DNA from: Bacteroidia bacterium
GTDB lineage: Bacteria > Bacteroidota > Bacteroidia > Flavobacteriales_D > Crocinitomicaceae
Direction of reading: 5' to 3'
NCBI GenBank assembly: GCA_030427935.1
Contig: JAUICI010000006.1
Coordinates: forward strand, 1-58,615
Length of the DNA: 58,615 bases
Under the pieces are notes generated by a model. It was not told the origin of the DNA. It worked only from the letters and a program-made list of their open reading frames with translations, and ran no database searches. Below are positions 25,052-34,130 of the stretch, piece by piece. Position 1 is the stretch's first letter, and each line of letters starts with the position of its first letter. Made by a program: the position numbers and the translations under genes.

Positions 25052-25693
25052 TTAAAACTTCTTTCGGAACATTAAGAAGAGGATGATTAGGATTGGGATC
25101 ATGCCGATTAAAAGCCAAAAGGCCATTTCGGAGGAGTCTTTTTTGTTCTTTTTTGTTTTGGCTTCAGACTCGTGATCATGGTCTTTAAACTGGAATTCCC
25201 AACTCGGATTATTCAATTTGGTTTCGAAATCGGCAACCGAATTGGCATAGTGGATTTCGTGATAGTTCACATGAGTTGAATCAAAATTGAAAAACAATGA
25301 ATTATAGATAATATCGGCTCTTCTATTCTTCCCTGTATAAATCAGATCTACTTCACCTCCATGGGAATGTTCTTTTTTTTCTCCTTTTCGGTAGGATGAA
25401 AGAAAGAGGGTATCTCCTTTTTCAGCGATAAAAAAGATGTTTTTCCTTAAGTAGAAATACATGATTTCGTCGTACTCAAATTGGTTTTTTCCATAATAGC
25501 TGATATAGGCATTGGAGTCTTCATCTAAATCTTTGAACATGGCTTGACGAATGGTCCAAGGAAGTTCAGATTGAATCAGAATGGTATCTTCTCCCCAATT
25601 AAAATCAACTAAAAAATAAGCCTTATCCGAATCATGCGACCAAATATGGGCACAAACGGATAAGGCTATCATCACCGGTAAAATCTTTCTCAA
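25052..25693 (-). CDS. Exported protein with C-terminal membrane anchor (possibly DUF6702-like)
   Basis: A 213-residue protein with a signal peptide (ending HIWS) and a C-terminal membrane helix (about 188-208, FWLLIGMIPILIILFLMF) followed by RKKF. The mature part is therefore periplasmic and tethered. It contains a His/Asp-rich stretch (FKDHDHESEAK) and HSHGGEVD, which might bind metal. The overall layout recalls DUF6702-type proteins, but this is a weak impression. It is 6 bases downstream of the YHYH protein and probably in its operon. Confidence 0.7.
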   Translation of the reverse strand: MRKILPVMIALSVCAHIWSHDSDKAYFLVDFNWGEDTILIQSELPWTIRQAMFKDLDEDSNAYISYYGKNQFEYDEIMYFYLRKNIFFIAEKGDTLFLSSYRKGEKKEHSHGGEVDLIYTGKNRRADIIYNSLFFNFDSTHVNYHEIHYANSVADFETKLNNPSWEFQFKDHDHESEAKTKKNKKDSSEMAFWLLIGMIPILIILFLMFRKKF

Positions 25694-25699
25694 GCTGCT

Positions 25700-26617
25700 C
25701 TAAATTTGAAAGTCTGCTGAAGGAGTTCCTTTAAAATATCTTGGTATTGCCGGGAAGGCGTCTGTAATTACATAGTAATACGTTCCTCCTGGGTATTCTG
25801 GAGTCACACCAACTCTTCCATTGGCTTCATCCAAAGTTCCTAATCCCTGCACATATTCATAATCATTTGAATAAACACCATCGTAAGTACCGCATGGCTC
25901 TGTTACGCCGTCTCCTGGTCGATCTCCCGATTTCAATCTATAAGAGGACGTCATTTCCACAACTGCGGATCCTGAATTATTCGCATCCGAATAGGCGTAT
26001 TTGTAATAAATAGGATAACCATCGGCCGCATAACCGATCAAGGTCATGGTATTTGTTTGAATATTTAGTCCATCTAAATACAAAGTTGGTGGTCCATGAT
26101 AATGGTATTTTCCACTTGGTTGCACATGTGCATTATTACAATCCAAACCTAAATTATTGTTCAAGGCTTCAAGGTTCCATGTCCAATTTACATTTGGCGA
26201 AGTCACGCCCTCGTGTGGCCATGGCTCAGCTGCAATCGGGTCCAACTCTACTCCATTCATCAAAATTCCGAAAGAATAAACAGGTCCTTGCTGTAAAAGC
26301 GGTGTCATGGATGCCGCCATTTGCGGTTGCGTTGTAATGTTATAGGTCTCCATTTGAGGAGAAATGGCATTTGGGTTGAGGGATCCTTGTCCGCCTCCAA
26401 ATAAGCCAACATTATGACTCGGAATACTATTGGCCGTAATCGTTCTGGTATTTCCATTGATATTCTCCGAATAGTTTGGTGTGAAGGGAAGCGTTTGATC
26501 ACATGCTCCTCGAGTTTGATCGAAAACGTTCGACAAATTACATTCCGTATTATCGTCTTTCTTGCACGCCATCATGAAGACTGGCAGAGACAAAAGCACT
26601 AGTTTTTTCATCGTCAT
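25700..26617 (-). CDS. YHYH-domain lipoprotein
   Basis: A 305-residue lipoprotein (lipobox FMMAC; preferred start two codons in, at MKKLVLL). The central GKYHYHGPP motif near residue 168 defines the YHYH domain, with supporting stretches PWPHEGVTSPNVNWTWN and GYAADGYPIYYKY. YHYH proteins are secreted, of unknown biochemical role, and common in marine Bacteroidota. It is the first gene of a pair with the tethered protein downstream. Its upstream region, about 220 bases, is shared with the divergent TetR operon. Confidence 0.85.
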   Translation of the reverse strand: MTMKKLVLLSLPVFMMACKKDDNTECNLSNVFDQTRGACDQTLPFTPNYSENINGNTRTITANSIPSHNVGLFGGGQGSLNPNAISPQMETYNITTQPQMAASMTPLLQQGPVYSFGILMNGVELDPIAAEPWPHEGVTSPNVNWTWNLEALNNNLGLDCNNAHVQPSGKYHYHGPPTLYLDGLNIQTNTMTLIGYAADGYPIYYKYAYSDANNSGSAVVEMTSSYRLKSGDRPGDGVTEPCGTYDGVYSNDYEYVQGLGTLDEANGRVGVTPEYPGGTYYYVITDAFPAIPRYFKGTPSADFQI

Positions 26618-26786
26618 AAGTTATTTGGAACGGATAAAATGCAAATAAATTGGGGCAATTCAAAATCTTTCAGAAAGATTCTTCTTCACAGTCTTTACGG
26701 CTTACTTCTCTAGCATAGATCTACTCTTGAAACATAAGCAATTAGAAACTTTTTAATAGTCGAAATGAACAAAATGATAGAATTAT

Positions 26787-26818
26787 TTGTATTTATGATA
26801 GTATTACTATTACTTTTG
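26787..26818 (+). promoter_or_regulatory. Promoter of the TetR-ABC-HlyD-TolC operon
   Basis: TTG at 26787-26789, 21 bases, then TACTTTTG at 26811-26818, an exact TAnnTTTG match. Transcription would start near 26825, 13 bases before ATG 26838. Confidence 0.65.
26798..26810. promoter_or_regulatory. Candidate TetR operator
   Basis: ATAGTA-T-TACTAT is a perfect 13-base palindrome lying wholly between the -33 and -7 elements and touching the latter. A dimeric regulator bound here would block the promoter. Binding by the TetR protein encoded just downstream is inferred. Confidence 0.5.
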
Positions 26819-26837
26819 CAAAGTATGATATTGTATT

Positions 26838-27515
26838 ATGAAAGAATTATTATCAAATTTTAGCATCCAGGTTAATGACAAGATCTACTTGAAAGATCCT
26901 GATTCCAGTGACTTAGGTAAGCGAATCATCAGTGGGTCGATTGAGATGATTGAGAAGGATGGATTGGAAAACTTTACTTTCGGCAAGTTGGCCAAGAAGA
27001 TCAAAAGTACTGAGGCCAGTATTTATCGTTACTTCGAAAGTAAGCACAAGCTTTTGCTCTATTTAATTTCTTGGTATTGGGGTTGGATGGAGTATAAACT
27101 CTTATTCGGGATCGCCAATATTGAAAATCCTGAAAAGCGTTTGTTGAAAGCCATCAAAATCCTTACTGAAACAGTCGAAGAGGATCACAGTTTCTCACAT
27201 ATCAATGAGATTAAATTGAGTCAGATCGTGATCTCCGAGTCCTCCAAAGTTTATTTAACCAAGGCGGTTGACAAAGAAAATGAAGAAGGTTGTTTTCTGC
27301 CTTATAAGCGCATTGTGTCTCGAATCTGTGAAATCGTACTGGAGATCAATCCAAAGTATAAATACCCGCATATGTTGGTTTCAACCGTCGTAGAGGGCGC
27401 CCATCTTCAAAGGTATTTTGCAGATCATTTGCCAAAACTTACCGACACTGTTCCGGGAGAGGATGCTGTAGTTAATTTTTATTCAGAAACAGTTATTAAA
27501 AGTATTCAGAAATAA
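26838..27515 (+). CDS. TetR/AcrR-family transcriptional regulator
   Basis: A 225-residue regulator. The N-terminal helix-turn-helix covers about residues 28-75; FTFGKLAKKIKSTEASIYRYFESKHKLL is the recognition part, quoted here by its core ASIYRYF. The remaining helices would form the ligand-binding and dimerisation domain. Its stop overlaps the ABC-transporter start (TAATG at 27513-27517). It is expected to repress its own operon until a toxic compound or other ligand binds. The long N-terminal lead of 25 residues before the HTH is a little unusual. Confidence 0.9.
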   Translation: MKELLSNFSIQVNDKIYLKDPDSSDLGKRIISGSIEMIEKDGLENFTFGKLAKKIKSTEASIYRYFESKHKLLLYLISWYWGWMEYKLLFGIANIENPEKRLLKAIKILTETVEEDHSFSHINEIKLSQIVISESSKVYLTKAVDKENEEGCFLPYKRIVSRICEIVLEINPKYKYPHMLVSTVVEGAHLQRYFADHLPKLTDTVPGEDAVVNFYSETVIKSIQK

Positions 27516-29182
27516 TGGAAAAAATTACTCCAATAAATAGGTTTTGGCGCATGTTAAAACCAGACAGTAAAGAAATCCGAAATGTCTATGTCTACGCTAT
27601 CTTTAATGGTTTAGTCGCACTAACTTTACCTCTAGGAATACAAGCCATCGTGAACTTGATTCAAGGTGGGTCGGTGAGCACTTCCTGGGTTGTCTTAGTT
27701 TGTATTGTGGTTTTTGGAGTTGCGGCTTCGGGCTTACTTCGAATTGCACAACTTAGGATTACGGAAAACTTGCAACAAAAAATCTTTACCCGAGCGGCTT
27801 TTGAATTTGCTTATCGGATTCCAAAGATCAAGTTGGAAGAGCTTTACCACAAATATGCGCCAGAATTAATGAATCGATTCTTCGATGTCATTTCCATTCA
27901 GAAAGGTTTGTCAAAGATCTTAATCGACTTCTCGGCGGCAGGATTACAAGTGATTTTTGGACTGATTCTTTTGTCCTTTTATCACCCATTCTTTATCATT
28001 TTTAGTTTGATTCTGATTCTACTTGTTTTCGCCATCTTCCGATTCACAGCTAAAAGAGGATTGCTGACGAGTTTGAGAGAATCCAGATATAAATATGAAG
28101 TCGTTTACTGGCTAGAAGAAATCGCACGAACATCCAATGCATTTAAACTAGCGGGAAAGACAAGTCTTCATTTGCAACGGACCGATAAAAACGTAGAAAA
28201 CTATCTGCGCGAAAGAGATGCACACTTTAAAGTTTTGGTTAGACAATACTATTTACTAATCATTTTTAATGTCGTTGTAGCGGCTGGATTACTTGCTCTA
28301 GGTGGAATTCTGGTAATGGAGCAAGTCATGAATATTGGTCAGTTTATCGCGGCAGAGATCATCATTCTTTTAGTCATGAACTCCGTAGAAAAATTGATCT
28401 TGAGCCTAGAAACCATCTATGATGTATTGACTTCCGTTGAGAAAATCGCTCAGGTTACCGATTTAGAGATTGAAAATGAAGACGGAATTAATCTTCAGGA
28501 AGAATGTGAAGGATGTGGTTTGGATGTCAAAATTGAAAATCTCACTTTTCATTATCCAGATCAGAAAATCCCGGCATTGTCGCACATCAATCTCCATGTA
28601 AAAGCGGGAGAAAAAATTGTAATTGCTGGAGAAAACGGTTCCGGAAAGAGTACGCTGCTTCAAATGTTGGGTTCTTTATATTCGCCGATAGATGGCACCA
28701 TCTTCTACAACGGTTTACCGCAATCGAGTTTGGATTTATGTTCCGTACATACAGTTATCGGTGATTCCATTAGTCAGGAAGAATTGTTTGAAGGTACGAT
28801 TGTCGAAAATATCAGCATGGGAAGACCTGAAGCCACAATGGATAATGTGAAGTGGGCGATTGAAAAGCTTGGACTAACGGATTTTGTAAGTCATCAGCCA
28901 AAAGGATATGATTCCATTTTGGAGCCGACAGGAAGAAAAATGCCTCGAAGTGTCATCCAGAAACTACTTCTGGCAAGGAGCATTGTTATCAAACCTAAAC
29001 TCCTATTGCTGGAAGATGCTTTCGAACATTTTGAAATTGAAGAACGACAAAGAATTGTGGACTTTCTAACAGACTCATCGAATCTATGGACAATGGTAGC
29101 GGTATCCTCCGATCCCTATTTATCAAACAAGGTAGATCGAGTAGTCATGATGAAAGGTGGAAAAATTTTGAACTCTAAATAA
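27515..29182 (+). CDS. ABC exporter (membrane + ATPase fusion) with a degenerate nucleotide-binding domain
   Basis: A 555-residue half-transporter: six membrane helices in about residues 25-290, then the ATPase domain from about 335. Walker A is intact (GENGSGKST, about 371). The signature motif is replaced by KMPRSVIQK (about 474) instead of LSGGQ. Walker B ends LLLLEDAFE (about 498-506), where the usual Asp-Glu order is exchanged. The switch histidine is absent (VAVSSDP, about 528). There is no N-terminal peptidase domain. With the HlyD and TolC genes behind it, it resembles a type I secretion or efflux system. The ATPase may be slow or regulatory. The start overlaps the TetR stop. Confidence 0.88.
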   Translation: MEKITPINRFWRMLKPDSKEIRNVYVYAIFNGLVALTLPLGIQAIVNLIQGGSVSTSWVVLVCIVVFGVAASGLLRIAQLRITENLQQKIFTRAAFEFAYRIPKIKLEELYHKYAPELMNRFFDVISIQKGLSKILIDFSAAGLQVIFGLILLSFYHPFFIIFSLILILLVFAIFRFTAKRGLLTSLRESRYKYEVVYWLEEIARTSNAFKLAGKTSLHLQRTDKNVENYLRERDAHFKVLVRQYYLLIIFNVVVAAGLLALGGILVMEQVMNIGQFIAAEIIILLVMNSVEKLILSLETIYDVLTSVEKIAQVTDLEIENEDGINLQEECEGCGLDVKIENLTFHYPDQKIPALSHINLHVKAGEKIVIAGENGSGKSTLLQMLGSLYSPIDGTIFYNGLPQSSLDLCSVHTVIGDSISQEELFEGTIVENISMGRPEATMDNVKWAIEKLGLTDFVSHQPKGYDSILEPTGRKMPRSVIQKLLLARSIVIKPKLLLLEDAFEHFEIEERQRIVDFLTDSSNLWTMVAVSSDPYLSNKVDRVVMMKGGKILNSK

Positions 29183-29189
29183 TTGAAAC

Positions 29190-30551
29190 ATGCTAAATAT
29201 TTCAAAACATCGAGTTAAGGAAGAGATTGAAAAAGAAAACCTAAAATCTCTTCAAAAAATAGAGGCCAAAGTATCGAAAAAAGTTCTTAGAAAACTGCTC
29301 TATATCTTTAGTGCCACAACTTTAACGATCATGCTATTGCCTTGGACTCAGACGATTCAATCGACTGGTCAGGTAACCACATTGCGGCCTGATCAAAGAC
29401 CTCAAACTATTCATTCCATCATTGCTGGGAGAATTGAAAAGTGGTTTGTCATCGAGGGAGATTTTGTGAAAAAAGGTGACACGATCCTGTTCATTTCTGA
29501 AATAAAGGATGAGTACTTTGACCCAAATCTTTTAGCCAGAACCCAAGAACAATTAAAGGCAAAAGAACTTACTGTGGAGTCTTATTTCGAAAAGGTAAAA
29601 GCCTTGGATGGTCAAATAGACGCACTGGAGCAAAACAGTTTGTTGAAATTGGAGCAGGTCAAAAACAAATTAATTCAGGCCAAGCTTAAAGTGAAATCCG
29701 ACAGTATTGATTTAGTTGCGGCAGAAACCAACGAAAACATTGCAAAAATTCAGCTGGATCGTTTTCAAGAATTGTACGACAAAGATTTAAAATCGAGAAC
29801 GGATTTAGAGAATAAAAAGCTGAAATTCCAGGAGACTCAAGCTAAAAAAATCTCAGCTGAAAATAAATTGTTGACTAGTCAGAATGAAGTGATTAACGCC
29901 CAAGTTGATTTGAATTCCATTCAAGCAGAATTTAGGGATAAGATTAGCAAAGCAGAATCCGAAAAATTCACCGCCTTATCAAGTATGTATGATGCTGAGG
30001 CCGTTGTGACCAAACTACAAAATCAGTACATGAATTACTCTGTTCGAACAGGCATGTATTATATCACAGCTCCTCAGGATGGATATGTAACAAAAGCGAT
30101 TCAGTCAGGCTTAGGTGAAACGGTGAAGGAAGGCGAGGCTATTGTAAGTATCATGCCTGCAGATTACGAATTGGCAGTTGAAATGTATATCCGACCAATT
30201 GATTTGCCTTTGATGGAAAAAGGTCAGCACGTCCGAATTCAGTTTGATGGTTGGCCCGCAATAGTTTTTTCCGGATGGCCAAATACCAGTTATGGTACCT
30301 ATGGTGGAACTGTTTATGCGATCGACAATTTCATCAGTGAAAATGGAAAATATAGAGTCTTGGTAGCACCAGATCCCAACGATCCGGAATGGCCTAAAGC
30401 TTTGCGTGTAGGTTCTGGAACACGAACCATGGTTTTGCTCAAGGATGTGCCGGTTTGGTATGAACTATGGCGACAAATCAATGGTTTTCCACCGGAGTAT
30501 TACAAAAAAGATGAACCTTCTGAACCTCAGAATAAAACTGCTAAAAAATGA
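29190..30551 (+). CDS. HlyD-family membrane fusion protein
   Basis: A 453-residue adaptor with one N-terminal membrane helix (about 36-54), a first lipoyl half (IIAGRIEKWFVIEGDFVKKGD, given here by its core EGDFVKKGD, about 90) and a long coiled coil (about 115-275). The second lipoyl half (APQDGYVTKAI, about 295) and a beta-barrel follow. It would link the inner-membrane ABC exporter to the TolC-type channel across the periplasm. It starts 7 bases after the ABC gene and its stop overlaps the next start as ATGA (30548-30551). Confidence 0.92.
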   Translation: MLNISKHRVKEEIEKENLKSLQKIEAKVSKKVLRKLLYIFSATTLTIMLLPWTQTIQSTGQVTTLRPDQRPQTIHSIIAGRIEKWFVIEGDFVKKGDTILFISEIKDEYFDPNLLARTQEQLKAKELTVESYFEKVKALDGQIDALEQNSLLKLEQVKNKLIQAKLKVKSDSIDLVAAETNENIAKIQLDRFQELYDKDLKSRTDLENKKLKFQETQAKKISAENKLLTSQNEVINAQVDLNSIQAEFRDKISKAESEKFTALSSMYDAEAVVTKLQNQYMNYSVRTGMYYITAPQDGYVTKAIQSGLGETVKEGEAIVSIMPADYELAVEMYIRPIDLPLMEKGQHVRIQFDGWPAIVFSGWPNTSYGTYGGTVYAIDNFISENGKYRVLVAPDPNDPEWPKALRVGSGTRTMVLLKDVPVWYELWRQINGFPPEYYKKDEPSEPQNKTAKK

Positions 30552-31942
30552 AGCATTTAGTTATACTGCTAATTTTTGCTTCGGCTGCTCTGTTTGGGCA
30601 GGACAAGCAAAACGTATTGACTTACGATCAATATATCTCTATCGTAAAAGAGCATCATCCTTTGGTGAAAAATGCTGAACTGAGAGCTTTAAGCGGCCAA
30701 TACCAATTGAAGTATGCCAAAGGTGGATTCGATGCCAAAATCTTTTCAGATATCGATCAAAAATACTTCGACGAAAAAAGGTATTTCAGTCTGATGAATT
30801 CCGGTTTGAAAGTACCCGCTTGGTTCGGTATTGAAGTAAAAGCAGGATATGAGCACAATATTGGGGAATTTGTCAACAATCAAAATCGATTGCCTCAAGC
30901 TGGATTATGGTATGCAGGAATCTCGGTTCCGGTTGGACAAGGATTACTTATTGATGAGCGCAGAGTGCAATTGAAAAAGGCGCGATTAAATGAAGAAATG
31001 ACGCGACAAGACCAAGTCTTATTGCTGAACGAACTCCTATTTGAAGCTGGACAGGCTTACTGGGATTGGTTTCAGGCTTATAATAATTATCTGATCTACA
31101 CAGAAGCAGAAGAATTAGCCCAAGATCGATTTGATGCGGTATTGGCGGAAGCCCGAACGGGTAATAGGCCTTATATCGACACCATTGAAGCTGGAATCCA
31201 ATTACAAAACAGACAATTGGCACTTCAAGAAGCTGATCTGAAGTTTAAAAATGCAGGTTTGAATCTTACCGTTTACCTCTGGGCAGAAGGATTTATTCCC
31301 TTAGAACTTGAAGAAAGCACTACGCCTCAAGATCGGAGTACTATTTCGGTTTTAGAATTGGAAAACGACTTTCTTCTTCGAGCAGATACTATTGGGTTGA
31401 GTCACCCTGAAATCAACCGAAGCAATCTGAAAATTGACCAACTGAAGATCGATAAAAGATGGGCGATTGAAAAGTTTATTCCAAAAGTTCGCATCAATTA
31501 TAACTTTCTAACCGAACCTGCGAGTGGGAATTTATTTCCAGATTATTCCATCAACAATTATAAGTGGGGATTGAATTTCTCCATGCCCATTAGTTTTGCT
31601 CAGGAAAGACAAAAATTCAACATGGCCAAGCTAAAAATTCAGGCCGCGCAAATGGAATTGGAAACGAAAAGGAAAATGATTGAAACGAAAGCCATGGCCT
31701 CGATAAATAAATGGCAAACAACCAAAAATCAGGTGGATTTGTACATCCAAACCGTAGATAATTACGAAAAACTATTGGATGGAGAAAGAACCATGTTTAA
31801 TGCAGGAGAAAGTTCTCTATTTATGGTGAATTCAAGGGAAATTGGTTTCATCGGTGCACAAGTTAAACTGGTTGAATTAATAACAAAAAATCACAAGGCT
31901 AAACTGGAAACCAATTATGTTTTCGGTGTTCTTGGTCAATAA
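30548..31942 (+). CDS. TolC-family outer-membrane efflux protein
   Basis: A 464-residue protein with a signal peptide (ending AALFGQ) and the long helical repeats of TolC: two halves with paired helices near residues 130-235 and 350-450. The Ser/Ala-rich IQAAQMELETKRKMIETKA helix is typical. It would form the trimeric outer-membrane duct for the exporter. Last gene of the four-gene operon; the overlap with the adaptor gene is ATGA. The hairpin that follows has its T-run on the other strand. Confidence 0.9.
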   Translation: MKHLVILLIFASAALFGQDKQNVLTYDQYISIVKEHHPLVKNAELRALSGQYQLKYAKGGFDAKIFSDIDQKYFDEKRYFSLMNSGLKVPAWFGIEVKAGYEHNIGEFVNNQNRLPQAGLWYAGISVPVGQGLLIDERRVQLKKARLNEEMTRQDQVLLLNELLFEAGQAYWDWFQAYNNYLIYTEAEELAQDRFDAVLAEARTGNRPYIDTIEAGIQLQNRQLALQEADLKFKNAGLNLTVYLWAEGFIPLELEESTTPQDRSTISVLELENDFLLRADTIGLSHPEINRSNLKIDQLKIDKRWAIEKFIPKVRINYNFLTEPASGNLFPDYSINNYKWGLNFSMPISFAQERQKFNMAKLKIQAAQMELETKRKMIETKAMASINKWQTTKNQVDLYIQTVDNYEKLLDGERTMFNAGESSLFMVNSREIGFIGAQVKLVELITKNHKAKLETNYVFGVLGQ

Positions 31943-31950
31943 TTAGGCAC

Positions 31951-31985
31951 AAAAAAACCCGACAAGCCTGGCAGCTTTGTCGGGT
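31951..31985 (-). terminator. Terminator hairpin for the MFS gene
   Basis: A 9-bp stem (31957-31965 with 31977-31985) with an 11-base loop. The seven As before the stem become a U-run in minus-strand transcripts, so it mainly serves the leftward MFS gene, although it also follows the TolC stop. Confidence 0.7.
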
Positions 31986-32129
31986 AAGGTCAAAAATTAT
32001 TTAAATTCCCTTACCGTGTTACTTTGTTGCTTTAAGACTGAGTTGCTTCGGTAAGTAATTCTGGAGCAAAGAAACAGATAATTATTCCAATAAAAGCCTA
32101 AGAAAAAGTTAAAGTATCGTTAAAATCTC

Positions 32130-33332
32130 TTAACGTTTTAGGGCGATGAAAAGGGCAATCAAGGGAAAAGCGGCATAAATCCAATAGGCATGATAACCGA
32201 TAACTCCGTAAGTCGCAGCGGATAAGATCGGAAAAGAGGCCATGGCGAAGGAGTGAATCGAATCGGATACCCCCATGGTTTCGCCTTGTTTTTTTGGATC
32301 TGCATGCTGGGAAATAATCGAATTGAAAGTGGGGAAAGTGAGGGAAAGTCCCAAATTCATGATATAATAGAAACAAATGAATAACCACAAACTTTCTGTC
32401 AAGGTAATACTAAACAATCCAATAAAAACACCTGATAAACCAATTTTCAATGTATTGAACTCCCCAAACCAACGAATAAAATAGCGCGAAACAACGGCTT
32501 GATTAAAAGATAAAAAGAGTCCAACCGCCAACATGAATAAGCCCAGATCATCGGGTTCAAACTGAAACAAATCAATTAGGAATAAGGCAATCGAACCAAT
32601 ATAACAGGCCACGGTAGTCGAAAAGAGTAATTTCAATAGGAAAATCTTCTTCAGAAATGGGGTAAGTTCCAAGTGCTTGATTCTTTTCAGAATGTATAAG
32701 TTCTTCAAAATTCTTTGCTCACCGGCTGGACTCCTTTTCTCAGGAGGATGCGATTCTTTTAGGAAGAGGAAGATGGTCAGCAAGGTCACCGAAGAAATGA
32801 TAATGGCCGTGATCATCGTTCCCAAATAACCCCAAGAAGAAGAGGCGGTCAACCCACCCAATCCAGGTCCAATCACCAAACCAATTCCTGCTATTCCTCC
32901 TAAATAGCCGAAGACATAAGACTTTTCTTTTGGAGTGGTAATATCGGCCACATAAGCATTGGTTACGGAGGCGTTTCCACCCGTAATTCCATCTAAAATT
33001 CTGGACAGTGCCACTACAATTAAGGCCGTTGACATTCCAAAAATCTTTTGGTCTTCAGGTAAGTACAAAGCCAAAACAAAAACGAACCAACTCAGCAACG
33101 TTCCCGCTTGGGAAACCATCAAAACCGGCTTTCTTCCCAAGTGATCAGAAAGTGCCCCGAGGAATGGCGCCCCAAAAAACTGAAAAGCGGAATAAAGAGT
33201 CAGCAACAAACCATAAACCCATTCCGGTGCCCCATAATCTTTCACCAAAAACGGCAGCACAGGCATCAGAATACTGAAGCCCAGTACATTCACGAAAGTG
33301 AGCAAAAATGCCGGTATGAGTTTTTGGAACAT
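32130..33332 (-). CDS. MFS transporter, TetA-like (DHA1) efflux pump
   Basis: A 400-residue, twelve-helix transporter. Motif A between helices 2 and 3 is GALSDHLGRKPVLM (about 59-72). The motif-C region in helix 5 is GIGLVIGPGLGGL (about 148-160), characteristic of drug:H+ antiporters. The family exports drugs or metabolites across the inner membrane using the proton gradient; the substrate is unknown. Only one gene is in the unit. No regulator is adjacent. Confidence 0.92.
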   Translation of the reverse strand: MFQKLIPAFLLTFVNVLGFSILMPVLPFLVKDYGAPEWVYGLLLTLYSAFQFFGAPFLGALSDHLGRKPVLMVSQAGTLLSWFVFVLALYLPEDQKIFGMSTALIVVALSRILDGITGGNASVTNAYVADITTPKEKSYVFGYLGGIAGIGLVIGPGLGGLTASSSWGYLGTMITAIIISSVTLLTIFLFLKESHPPEKRSPAGEQRILKNLYILKRIKHLELTPFLKKIFLLKLLFSTTVACYIGSIALFLIDLFQFEPDDLGLFMLAVGLFLSFNQAVVSRYFIRWFGEFNTLKIGLSGVFIGLFSITLTESLWLFICFYYIMNLGLSLTFPTFNSIISQHADPKKQGETMGVSDSIHSFAMASFPILSAATYGVIGYHAYWIYAAFPLIALFIALKR

Positions 33333-34130
33333 TTTGCGAAGGTACTGGATTTCTGGATTTTTTGATTATTGGATTTCTAGACTTTTATTTGTCCAAACAT
33401 CCAGATCCCGATAGCTGACGAATGGTGCAGGGTGGATTTCTCAGCCAAACTCTGAACAACATACTCAGCGCTCTCTGCGAAACCTCAGCGTTTTACTCGA
33501 CGAAGCTTAGCGAAGTAGAGACTCAGCGTTAAAAAAAGAAGTCGTTTAAAGAAAACAAACCCTTCGACTTATTCTCGACTCCACTGTGTTGCGCTCGAAT
33601 TGGCTCCATCGGCCGCCATACGCCTACGCTAAGTTCCTTCGACAAAGGCTGCGGTTTTCGAAGAAAGCTTCAGCGTAAGAGTAAGGCTTGCCGACGGCAC
33701 GGCAGGGACCGTTTAAAGGGGGCGTATTGAGGCCGCAAATCCCAATCGGAGTTAGCAAATCGGTTTCCAATTGCGGCCATCCGATAAAAAAGAGAAGTGG
33801 TGTGGATTTCTCAATCAAACTCTGTATAACATACTTAGCGCTCTCTGCGAAACCTCGGCGTTTCTGCGTTAAAAAAAGAAATAGCTTACAGAAAAAACCC
33901 TTCGACTTATTCTCGACTCCACTGCGTTGCGCTCGAATTGGCTCAGGGACCGTGGTGAAGGAGGTTGATGGGGCCGCAAATCCCAATCGGAGTTAGCAAA
34001 TCGGTTTCCAATTGCGGCCATCCTCTATCATCCATACTCCTCCTCCCAGTCCAAACATCCAGTAATCCAAACATCCATAGACCATGAATTTGAACAAATC
34101 CTCCCTTTTCCCTATTTTTATGTAAGCATA
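33333..34130. repeat. Non-coding block with two directly repeated copies
   Basis: About 800 bases without a credible gene. Copy A (about 33431-33780) and copy B (about 33801-34022) share the same order of parts. First comes GGATTTCTCA...CTCTCTGCGAAACCTC, then a run of As, then a CTTCGACTTATTCTCGACTCC stretch (33567 onward, 33900 onward). Last is a stem element (33731-33778 and 33972-34019) whose ends GGCCGCAA and TTGCGGCC pair. Copy A carries an additional insert of about 100 bases (33606-33705). Short frames in it repeat the same nonsense peptides and are not genes. Confidence 0.8.

Noticed and set aside
32010-32055. Inverted repeat CTTACCG/CGGTAAG as a riboswitch or small RNA
   Set aside because: A single 7-bp stem with a 32-base loop and no expression signal; could be chance.
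33624-33996. Overlapping open frames of 102 and 120 residues on both strands, and one at 33943-34149
   Set aside because: They cover the duplicated non-coding block; the same peptide (GWPQLETDLLTPIGICG) appears from both copies, and no start-site signal or domain is seen.
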